Assembly (NCBI GenBank): GCA_031002005.1 | Contig: CM061919.1 | Span: 227,972,739 to 228,036,738 of the forward strand | DNA from: Vandiemenella viatica | Taxonomy: Eukaryota; Arthropoda; Insecta; Orthoptera; Morabidae | Direction of reading: 5' to 3' | DNA length: 64,000 nucleotides | Shown: positions 55,745 through 64,000 of the stretch, piece by piece | Layout: each line of letters opens with the position of its first letter | Numbering within the stretch: the first letter of the stretch is position 1 | Notes under the pieces: model-generated | Databases searched by the model: none | Told to the model about the DNA's origin: nothing | Seen by the model: the letters and a program-made list of their open reading frames with translations, nothing else | Made by a program: the position numbers and the translations under genes

Positions 55745-56460
55745 GTTTATTTAGTTCAATTTAATTGTGATGCAGCCATGCTCCGGTGCAAATTCCTTAC
55801 ATACCCATTTTTTCCTTTCTTGTAGCCGCCTAACTCTGCCCTCTACGAATTCCAGTTCTAAACTCTTTCAGCGTTTTTGATAAATTATTCACCTCTTCCC
55901 TTGGTACTTTCTTCCAATCGCTTAGCGAGCATGGTGGTGTAACGGCTAGCGTTCTGGCCTCGCATTCGGGAGGACGGCGGTTCGAATCCCCGTCCGGGCA
56001 TCCAGATTTGGGTTTTCCATGGTTTCCCCAAATCACTCCAGGTGAATGCCGGGATGCTTCCTTCAAAAGGCCATGGCCGAATTCCTTCCCATTCCTTGCC
56101 CCCCATCCTTTCCCGTCTCTAAAGACCTAGTTGTTATAGGAGACGTTAAGCAGTAAAAAAAAAAAAATCGAATCTCTCCCTCACATCCTTATCTACGAAA
56201 AAGAAATTTAATTCACCTGTATGCCTAAAATCCAGTGCCAGCTTATCGTCATGGTTTTCTCTTCCCTTCCGTACATCACTTTTAATTCTTCCAGCAATAT
56301 ATTTCCTCATCGCCAATGTACGCACTACACACTCACTCTCTTCGGCCTTCTGTCTTCCAGTACACCCCATTCCAGCTGATTGCGTTAATTTCCAGAGACA
56401 AATCTGGCAGCCCTTCTTTGCCCCACCTCAAACTCTTGGTTTTTGATGCCTAAAGTGTGT
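55745..56460 (-). mobile_element. L2/CR1-like LINE 3' fragment split by a SINE
   Basis: Same family as 28507-29665: an ATTTA-like tail with GCTCCGGTGCAAATTCC at the left, then the LALDFRHTG region and, near 56390, GACAAATCTGGCAGCCC on the plus strand. A family A SINE sits at 55923-56159. Decayed. Confidence 0.85.
55923..56159 (+). mobile_element. tRNA-derived SINE, family A, in LINE fragment
   Basis: Full copy with the head GCGAGCATGGTGGTGTAACGG, intact B box GGTTCGAATCC, the tail GGAGACGTTAAGCAGT and poly-A. A short AATCG repeats on both sides. The 3' hairpin keeps six pairs (CGTCTC with GAGACG). Confidence 0.93.
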
Positions 56461-56499
56461 ATCCCATATATACTCAAGCCGATGTCGAGGGTGATTCCG

Positions 56500-56590
56500 G
56501 GAAATCGAATTGGATTGCCGGAAGTGGTTTTGAACCATCATCCTCCCGGCTGGCAGGCTCGAGCAATACCGTTCATCCAGCATACTGAGT
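56500..56590 (-). mobile_element. SINE family B head fragment
   Basis: TTGGATTGCCGGAAG, then TTTTGAACCATCATCCTCCCGG resembles the central edge plus a reversed B box and head. Confidence 0.55.
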
Positions 56591-56929
56591 GGATAAAATA
56601 GTGTTGCTCACCACAAAAAGCATCAAAACTGTGCACTTTTGACGACTGAAAATACCAGCTGTTACTGTTTATCGTTGAAGAAAAGTTTGAAAATACGATG
56701 AAAGAAGGACGAAGGGGATTTATTGGCTGCGTGATTTGTGAGAAGAATGGGTTTGTAAAGAAATTAGACTGTTAGAAAGTAACATAAAAAAAATTGAAGA
56801 CTTAAAACTTTGAATATCATACGCGCAACACTGTATACTTTTAGCCACAGATATCATAATAATTCCAAGTGGTCGTAATGACCTGGCGGCAGGGTATCTA
56901 TTGGCTGCGCATTCCGCCCCTGTATTAAC

Positions 56930-57165
56930 CGCCATAATCTAACCTGGTAGTGCTACCAGGTACAGGGGTCCTTCAGTTTGACGTTGAATTTGAACTACGG
57001 AGGCGTTTTGCCGTACTTCGTATTACACAGCAAGCTGTGTCAAAGGTGAAGGTCGGGTTGAGGGTCTATGAAAATCCGCGCCGAGACTTGGAATTCGAAC
57101 CGGGGACCTTTCGTTCCCTAGTTAGACACCTTAACGACTGCGCAACCAGACCGCTACGGATGCAG
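56930..57165 (-). mobile_element. tRNA-derived SINE, family C
   Basis: The body blocks ACCAGGTACAGGGGTCC, GAAAATCCGCGCCGAGAC and the reversed B box GAATTCGAACCGGGGACC, with the head ending AACCAGACCGCTACGG. Same family as 21745-21950. Confidence 0.75.
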
Positions 57166-57349
57166 TTAACATTATCAGGATGGTGACGCGTATTCATAAA
57201 ATTTTACCTATCAGAAAATTGCACCACACGCCTAAAGTTTTCACTTCAATAACTAAAAATCTAACTTAATCCTCAACCCCAAGGTCGAATCGTCTCGAAG
57301 GAATCGTACCAATGTATTGTGTCAGAGACAGGAAGGCTAATTCTTTTCC

Positions 57350-57504
57350 TCACGGGCCTACAGCTTAAGCTGGAATCAGAACCACAACTCATATAATCGG
57401 GTACAACTCCTAAAAATTCATGTTCATCAGTGGATTTGAGCCCGTGACAGGAGAGAGAAACTTTAGGAAGTAAGCGCCCTAACCACTGAGCTACCAGACC
57501 ACCT
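57350..57504 (-). mobile_element. tRNA-derived SINE, family E
   Basis: On the minus strand TGGTAGCTCAGTGGTTAGGG is a very good tRNA A box, and CACGGGCTCAAATCC a B box about 35 bases on. A body of about 80 bp follows. Not a plain tRNA: no closing acceptor stem is visible. Confidence 0.6.
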
Positions 57505-58089
57505 TGTTTAGAAGTATACGTGTGCTAAGCACTATCAAAATCTGATAAAAACTGGTTTTGCATGAACAACATTCGCAGAAATTAAGGTGGGGGGAGAGGG
57601 GGGGAAGAGGAGAGGGTTTAGGTTTTTGTAAATCAAACGTAAACAGTATTTTTGTATTTGTTTTAAAGTATACGTATGCAAAGTTCCATCAAAATCGGAT
57701 AAAAGCTGTGTGTTTGATTTAAAAACATTGGCAAAAAAAAAAATCCTTTTTATATATTAGATAAGAGTATAATCTATACTTTCACTGCTGTCCAAGCGCA
57801 ACACGTCATAATTATAGGCTAAAGATATACTGCTATTACAGCATGTTGGTGACGCGAACTCACAAGATTACACCCTTTAAACATCGTATAACGCGCCTAT
57901 TGAAGTTTTCACTTAAAAAATGTGTTGGAAAACATCCGTTAATGGATGACAATTGGAAGTGACCTTAGGTATCAACTGAATGTGTGAATTTTAAATGTTC
58001 TGAGTGCGCAAATAATTGTAGACAATCCTCGCTCGTTGTGGATTGGCAGTGCGAGTCACTTTGAGCTGAAAACAGCTTTTAACGTAATC
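57505..58089. other. unassigned, with a G-rich run near 57590
   Basis: GGTGGGGGGAGAGGGGGGGAAG near 57588-57612. Two similar sentences (CATCAAAATCGGATAAAAGC and TATCAAAATCTGATAAAAAC) about 130 bp apart suggest a small imperfect duplication around 57525-57560 and 57670-57715. Confidence 0.45.
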
Positions 58090-58430
58090 AGAGATTGAAC
58101 AGAGCGGCGACTCGCCCGGGGGCGTGGTACTGTGGTCCAGGCAGCCAACCGCAACGGCCGAGCGCCGCTCCCAGATCAGGGCGGCGGACGATGGAAACGT
58201 ATTTCTGTCACGTTGGCAGCAGCGGGGCGTCGGCGGAATGTGCGGTCAAGGCTCCCCTCCAAGAGGCGGCGGCCACGCGCTCTTACGCAACGCAACCAAC
58301 CAGATGCTCTGTCAGTCTGCGGTTTACTAACCACCTCTTCAGCTGGAATGAATGCGTGACGAGACTTGAGGACAGGCTTCACTGTCGACGTCGTTTGGTC
58401 GGTGAGACTCGGCACGACGATTGCTAGAGT
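58090..58430. promoter_or_regulatory. CpG-rich island, possible promoter or first exon
   Basis: About 340 bp of GC-rich, CpG-dense sequence (CGGCCGAGCGCCGCTCCC, GGCGGCGGACGATGG) in an otherwise AT-rich region. Frames are open in several phases, as expected from composition alone, and none is recognisable. No matched repeat in the window. Confidence 0.4.
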
Positions 58431-58659
58431 GGCAAACCCAGTATGCCGAATTTGAGATGAAACAGCTATTCGAAATTACTTGTTCCACGTGTCAGTTTGA
58501 GCATCGTGCACCTCAGTGACTGTCGTTTTAGTAGCTTGTGACTATTAAACATTGAGAATTTGATATATAGGTCAGTAAAAAGAAGAAGAAAAAAAAACAC
58601 TTTTAGGTCGGTTTGACCCTCCCGAAGAAAGTATACTTAGTCTGGGATTGGAGGTAGTG

Positions 58660-58770
58660 TGGCCAGTTTCTTTCCTCATAATCTAACCCGGTAATCCTAT
58701 CGGGAAGGAACCTAGAGGTTGACGTGGAATCCGAACCACGGAATCCTTGTGGGGTATACAGCTCTCGATT
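58660..58770 (-). mobile_element. SINE family C fragment
   Basis: The blocks CCCGGTAATCCTATCGGG and GACGTGGAATCCGAACCACGG match the body of family C; the head is missing. Confidence 0.6.
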
Positions 58771-58779
58771 ATTTTCTCG

Positions 58780-59160
58780 TATCGTGAAACTACAGAGAAG
58801 AGCCGCTCATTTTGTGACCGCTTGTTATAACCCTTATTAAAGTGTTAGACTTGATGCAAAAGTTGAGCTGGGGATGTCGAGCAGTCGGATGAAATTGTTT
58901 CCGATTAAGTCTAGGGGAAAAAAAATACGAACATGCACTTCTATTTAGCGAGGAATACTTCACTGACCATCAAATTTGGGACACAATGATAGAAATGAGG
59001 AAATTGAGGAAATAATGTGCATCACAGATAGTTGTATGAATTTCTTCTTCGCTGGTGCTATTACGGATTGGAATTCTCAGAGCAGAGATTAATTTTGTTG
59101 CATCCATAACCAGGCAAAATGTAATGGATTGCAGAGGATATAGTTACATATATAGGTTTC
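58780..59160 (+). mobile_element. CR1/L2-type LINE 3' fragment
   Basis: Starts with RRAAHFVTACYNPY-like coding (AGAGAAGAGCCGCTCATTTT), then decayed sequence to GATTGCAGAGGATATAG, which matches the 3' end of the 7077-11722 family. Confidence 0.75.
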
Positions 59161-59274
59161 GGAAATACATTTATTTTAAAATACGTTCAGGTAACCCATT
59201 ACAGTCCAAATTAGAGAACAACAGAAATGTTTTATTTCACAATCAAACTTTTATTGTTTCAAAGATAAAATCTG

Positions 59275-59311
<37 letters not shown>
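59275..59311. repeat. poly-T run of about 36
   Basis: Long homopolymer; the true length is uncertain. Confidence 0.95.
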
Positions 59312-59317
59312 CTTCCC

Positions 59318-59500
59318 CGTCTAAACGTTGGAAAAATTCGTAGGGATGCAAAATTCGTAAGTGTGCAAAACTGGCAAGTATGTTTGAAAAAAATCGTATG
59401 AACTTGCGCAAAATTCGTAATTTGCATGATTGGTAAAAATATCAAAGTTGGCAAAGTATCAAAATTGGTAAAGTGCCAAATAGATAGATGGGAAAACTGC
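59318..59500. repeat. degenerate short AT-rich repeats
   Basis: Variants of GCAAAATTCGTAA, TTGGCAAAGTATC and AATTGGTAAAGTGCC recur with spacing of about 12-16 bp. Probably an old minisatellite. Confidence 0.6.
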
Positions 59501-59739
59501 ACTCAAAGAATTTAAGACAAAAGAAGGAAAAAAGACTGGGAAAATAAGTGCCTACGGAAATTGCAACCGGGGTATATGCTCCATCGCATTTAAAATAAGT
59601 AAATATATTACATAAACATTGACAGACAAGCATTATGGCCTCCGTCGATTGTATTTTATATTTATCGGGAAACCTTTATAATGCGAGTCGAACTAGCTAC
59701 ACATCGTAAGTGCCTCTTGTCTTTCATGCGTCATGCTCT

Positions 59740-59960
59740 GTGTGTAATTACGCCAGCGAGTACACCGCCGACGCGACTTGTTACGCTGTGTCAAAACGCG
59801 CGCACCGGAAGTAGATAGCGCATCGAGCGTTACCGAAGATACGCTGCTTGGTTCTTACAGCATGCAAGGTGTTGTTTTAAAGAGAACCACTCGGTTTCAA
59901 TGCCTCAATTTAAGCGACGTCACTGTGGCAGTTATGACTTTGTTCGCTTGACAGTATGTA
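59740..59960. promoter_or_regulatory. CpG-rich stretch with ETS-type motif
   Basis: CpG-dense (GCCGACGCGACTTG, AACGCGCGCACCGGAAG). CCGGAAGT at 59805-59812 is the core of ETS/GABP sites often found in promoters. No TATA element or following exon could be assigned. Confidence 0.35.
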
Positions 59961-60559
59961 AAAAGGAAAACGTTTTAGTGTTTTAAATCATCGCGAGCAT
60001 CCGTTAACCTCAGACTTAGCTAAGTTTATAGGCGTAAAATTCAATAACTCTGTCCGTGGAGTATTATAGTGGAGATTTATGCAAGTGCAAGATTTGTGAG
60101 ATACTGTTAAGAACATTTTAACTTTGATTATGGTAAAGCTTTATTGAAGTTTCATTGGCTTAAACAACATTACTATTTTACGCAAGATCCTCTCAGTGAA
60201 AAATGGACATTGCGCGTTGTTAACCGAAGTCCCGTTATCAGTGAATGGCTTCTTGTGTTTTTTACCTGGAGACAAACTATGCTCCACAGACATTCATCTT
60301 CCACAATTTCAGACTACTGTGCATTTCTGTTTGGAACAGAATCCGGCGTATTTTGTTTTCCTGCCATTACCTCTCGTTCCCCAATTCCCTCCTCTGTTCT
60401 GCATTCTGCACAGTTTGAGCTACTCCCTTTATGCATGTCTCTTTGACGTGCTCCAAGCCTCTTTCCCTCCAATTCCAAATTGCAGATTTTCTTTGTCATT
60501 CCTTCTCCATTCTTCATGTAGCCCGGTTACTGGAGTATCGCTCTTTCTATTATATCTTA
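59961..60559. other. unassigned, pyrimidine-rich right half
   Basis: 60200-60560 is C/T-rich on the plus strand and open in two frames (100 and 127 codons), but the residues show no recognisable domain. Confidence 0.35.
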
Positions 60560-60745
60560 TGACCGAGCCTGGTGGGTGAACGGTAATGCTCGTGACTCGG
60601 GGGTCTGGCATCCGGGAGGATGTGGGTTCGAATCTCCTTCCGGCCAACCAGATTTCGGTTTTTCGTAGTTTCCCACCCCACACTTTCACAGCCTTGCCCA
60701 TTTTATGACTTAGATGTCGACAAGGTGTAGAGCCGCAATCAAAAC
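60560..60745 (+). mobile_element. SINE family B, internally deleted
   Basis: The head ACCGAGCCTGGTGGGTGAACG with B box GGTTCGAATCTCC, a shortened central domain, and the tail GATGTCGACAAGGTGTAGAGCC. Confidence 0.85.
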
Positions 60746-61132
60746 AAATCCTGTAAACATTTCTCACTGCTTAGTCACTTTTTCAAAACGCGCTTGGCCG
60801 GAGTAGGTGCTCCAATCTAATCACTCTGAAATTTTGTCTTTATGGCCAGTTAATATTCCTTTCTTTCATAAGCCGCGATACAGAATCTCTCATAAATATT
60901 GACATAAGGTAAAACTGAGTAATTCCATTGGATTTGTGTTTTCCTGTTATATATCATTTTCACTTACACACCTGAATAACTAGTGTTCTTCTGTATCTTT
61001 AATTCATTCCTGTTTTGTTTCTCAGTTCCTCTCAAATAAAAGTCTATAATCTTTAGTTTCTCACCTATACATTTTGCTAGTTTTGACTTTGAGACAGATT
61101 TTTCTTCCTAGAGACTCTCACCTATAACTGTT
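60746..61132. other. no recognisable feature
   Basis: AT-rich sequence without repeats or coding signal. Confidence 0.5.
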
Positions 61133-61432
61133 CTTTCTTCTTCTGGTCCCTATCCGTTCCGGATGTCGGCAACCATCTTGGCTGTCTTTTCTCTGCTGGT
61201 TGATGCTCGGATTAGCTCCATACTTGTCTTGGAGGTCCATGTTCTCATATTTTTTAGCCAGGAAGTTCTTCTACCAGCACTTAACTTTCCTGGTATTTTT
61301 CCGTGGTGAACAGACTTCACGGGTTCATAACGGCTATTTTTTTCCTCATGATTTGGCCAAGGTACTGCAACTTCCGTGTTTTTACAGGATACGAACGAAA
61401 TAAAAAATTGTTTCAGCATTATTTCGCTCACT
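61133..61432 (-). mobile_element. LINE ORF2 C-terminal fragment
   Basis: The minus-strand frame 61431-61150 has GKIPGKLSAGRRTSWLKNMR and TSREKTAKMVADIRNG, the standard last stretch of an RTE-like ORF2 (GRRRTSWLKNLR, then A.MIA.IR). 5' truncated. Confidence 0.75.
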
Positions 61433-61794
61433 CAACATGAGATTCGAAAAAACTTAAATGAGAGTGAGGTTGTATCATATACAGTACACGTGACGGCAAG
61501 CAGTAAATGACCTAGTCAGAAACGCAATTAGGAAGCTATTCTGAAGAGCAAGCTTGACTCTCAGTTTAGAATGGTGAAAAATCTTGGAATGACAAAGGAT
61601 CCGGTGAGAATGTGACTACAGCACAGTTGTATTGATCATGATTTATAGCGATAGGGATTTAGCACACATTTCATAATGACGTGAGTGATAGAGGCTTGTT
61701 ACTTGTAAGGTTAGCTCTTCCCGCTTCCTTTCCATTCTCAGATTTTGGTAGAGGAAAATATACACGTCTGCTCAGCTTTTCTTCCAGCGAGTTC

Positions 61795-61990
61795 CATGTG
61801 TGAGCGTTTAACCATCTGACATGGTATCTGAGAGGAAGCGGGTTCGATTCCCGGTCCGGTTTTCCAGGTTTCGACTTTCCATCGTTTGTCTAAATCACTA
61901 GGGGCAAATTCCAGGATGGTTCTTTAAAATCGCCATGGATAAATTCCTTCCGGTTCCTTGTCACCTAATCCCCAGTTTTAATGACAGTCA
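61795..61990 (+). mobile_element. SINE family B, diverged
   Basis: B box GGGTTCGATTCCCGG, the central domain TAAATCACTAGGGGCAAATT then CCAGGATGGTTC, and the end TTCCTTGTCACC. Confidence 0.8.
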
Positions 61991-62109
61991 AAAATCCGTA
62001 GTTATCCCACCTCTACCTCCGAAATCATTTGTTCTCTTATATAGTTTACTAGCAGTTACCCGCAACTTCGTCCGCGTTGAAGAGTGTTGTAATATAAGAT
62101 TTTCTTGAG

Positions 62110-62345
62110 AGGTCTGGATGCTCAATGATTAGTGCGTCCAACTGGAGATGTAAAAGTCCTCAACTTGAATCCCAGTCTCGGCGAGGATTTTCAAAGGTCC
62201 TTAGCTCGACCTTCACCTCTGGCATAGGTTGTTGTGTGATGTGAATTACGTCAGAATGCTCACTTGGTTCTGATTCAGTGTTGAACTGTGGGTCCTCTGT
62301 CCGGTAGGATTACTGGGTTACGTTAAGAGGTTACGAAAGGGGCTG
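62110..62345 (+). mobile_element. tRNA-derived SINE, family C
   Basis: The head with worn boxes, then CTCGGCGAGGATTTTCAAAGG shared exactly with 21790-21820, and CCGGTAGGATTACTGGG shared with the other family C copies. Confidence 0.75.
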
Positions 62346-63305
62346 ATTTCGGAGACGTAAAGAAGCCTTGTCACCAGGTCAATACGACGATACAATTTAT
62401 TTCAGAGCTATTTTTATTAGTAATAGTAGTAATGTTGCAATAAAATAAAAATTTATTTATGTTCAACTACTTCATTGAATTTTTAAAACAATAAAAATTA
62501 TTCTGTTTGTAAGGAGTATTTTCAGTTAAATATATTCGTATATACAATATTGAGGATTTGTCTCCTAGGTTTTGCCTATTTTCATAACCCTAGTTTTCTT
62601 ACATTTCTTTGAAAGATTTGAATTTCGTTTACCCAGCATCTTAAAATTACTAATTTCATCTCAAGAGTAAAAATGAATATAGTTTTAATTAATGGAAGCT
62701 CAAAACATCAAAATATTAGCAATACGTTGATGGAATCGACTAAATATCAACAACAAAAAAATACTAACGTCCAAAAAGCAAATAAATACTTAAGTGGCCC
62801 AAGAACGTTCATTTCCGTTAAAAAAATTGCGATACTAAAAATCAATATTTTGATTTGCATTGAATATCTGAAAAAACAATCTTTAAAAAAAGAGAACTTA
62901 ATTTGCTCTTTGAATATTGATTTTGTTTTGAGGATATATTGGTTCCATCAACAGAAATTTACATATTATAGTAGTAAGTATAGTAGTAATTGATCCTTTT
63001 ATCCATAATGATCAGTGGTATTTGTGGTAATGGTTTCTCTATCTGTGTAAACAGATGTTAAAGTAGTAATTGATTCTTTCTTCATAATTAGTTTCTCAAT
63101 CTGCCAACAGAATTGAATGTCTACCGGCAAATTACCACTCCGCTTGTCTGCCACTCCACTATCTGAATAAAACATTTATAAATTTACTTCGGTCAACGCC
63201 ACGTGTTCTGCTAAATCATCCACGCTTATTATAAATCTTTTGATACAATATCGGAACAAAGCGACACATTTCATCACTAAAATGGCGCTCTTGAAATAAC
63301 TAATA
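62346..63305. other. AT-rich, no supported gene
   Basis: A 106-codon plus-strand frame (62673-62993) is Lys/Asn/Ile-rich, as expected from AT composition, with no motif. Confidence 0.45.
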
Positions 63306-63400
63306 ATGTATCATTCTGGCCCAGGCTGCATTTCAACCAAGTCACAAACTCAGCTAATACTACCGCTAGACAATCAAAGCTTCTATCAGTTGCGCATTAC
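63306..63400. repeat. dispersed repeat shared with 32425-32535
   Basis: See the matching blocks given at 32425-32535. Same orientation in both places. Confidence 0.6.
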
Positions 63401-64000
63401 TATATTCATTATGGAGCCTATTGCATGTTAGTGACGTTATGAATGACTAAATAAACTTGACTCATTATTTCAGATCGCGATACTAAATGAACCCGAATAA
63501 TGACGTTGGCAATGTGGCGCTCGTAAAAACGCAGTAAATTAAATATTGAATTAATCTGAAATTACATTCATCCGCATGAAGTATGTCATCAGCATCATGA
63601 CAGTTATTGGAGTAACGTAATTAAAAAAATTATACTAAAATGCTTGTAACTTATAGTGTACAACGGAAAGTCAATAATTCTCTACAATTCTAAAACAACT
63701 TTCGTTAATATTGCTGATCAAGTAAACATCACGATAAAGTGACTGTTACTGCTCGTGATTTAGCATTTAATATGTTGAGGTGCGTTCGTATAGTTTGACT
63801 TTGTAGTGGCAATATTAACAGAGATTTTGGTTGAAATGATGCATGGACTAAATTGATTTTTGTTACAGCATAAGGCAGAAGGAATTTAGTTATTATTAGT
63901 AATAAGTAAGCAGCTTTCATATGCTCCGTGAAAATTGTGTATTGTGTTGTAAAAGACTTCCAGCGTTACTTCATGAAACAATAAGTTTCTTCATTAGCCC
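63401..64000. other. no recognisable feature
   Basis: AT-rich sequence to the window end. No coding or repeat signal that I can name. Confidence 0.5.

Noticed and set aside
58095..58427. 110-codon frame in the CpG island
   Set aside because: Overlapping frames are open on both strands; no recognisable protein. Kept only as an island.
60144..60579. Two overlapping frames of 100 and 127 codons
   Set aside because: Pyrimidine-rich sequence with low-complexity residues and no domain or splice support.

Overview
The window is non-coding-rich nuclear DNA from a large, AT-rich animal genome, most likely an insect. The Polyneoptera (orthopteran, stick-insect or cockroach-like) are the best guess. 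The reasons are the mix of tRNA-derived SINEs, RTE and CR1/L2-like LINEs, a Penelope-like element, Tc1-like and hAT transposons, very long introns, and one split gene of the chymotrypsin-like serine protease family. Species cannot be fixed from the sequence. A run of exactly 1000 N (15566-16565) is a scaffold gap of nominal size.

Host gene. Three plus-strand exons (4620-4732, 14019-14155, 14975-15091) have good splice signals. They encode consecutive pieces of an S1A serine protease: the His-loop TAAHC, the Asp segment DDIAL and the GWG segment. Phases join perfectly between exons 1 and 2, but exon 2 carries a one-base frameshift. The activation exon lies to the left and the catalytic-Ser exon is not found; it may sit in the N gap or farther away. 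Intron 1 is about 9.3 kb and holds, in antisense, an almost intact LINE.

Left part (1-15 kb). SINEs, three Tc1-like elements and the CR1/L2-type LINE at 7077-11722. That LINE has tandem 5' monomers, an ORF1 with a coiled coil and an SGNH-esterase domain, and an ORF2 with endonuclease and reverse transcriptase. ORF2 lies in the -1 frame, overlaps the end of ORF1, and has no usable ATG. The overlap holds a canonical U-UUU-UUA slippery heptamer with a hairpin downstream, so ORF2 may be made by programmed -1 frameshifting.

Middle (16.5-45 kb). A decayed RTE LINE runs into the gap. Further LINE fragments, nested SINEs, a hAT element with an imperfect 8-bp duplication, an 18-bp minisatellite, a direct tandem array of 1.0-1.4 kb units with CpG-rich cores, and a nested hAT/Penelope structure follow. 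In the last, a head-to-head Penelope insertion with a 14-bp target duplication sits in a hAT remnant with an exact 8-bp target duplication.

Right part (45-64 kb). More LINE and SINE fragments, a Tc1 remnant, a second hAT copy (53065-55047, exact 8-bp duplication) with an amplified 17-bp subterminal repeat, and two CpG-rich stretches (58.09-58.43 and 59.74-59.96 kb) that could be promoters or first exons. Long AT-rich stretches hold nothing I can identify.

Across the window several unrelated-looking SINE types end in the same 3' hairpin: a shared loop with different but mostly compensated stems. Two insertions of only 51 and 57 bp consist of that hairpin plus an A-rich tail, each flanked by 12-13 bp target duplications.
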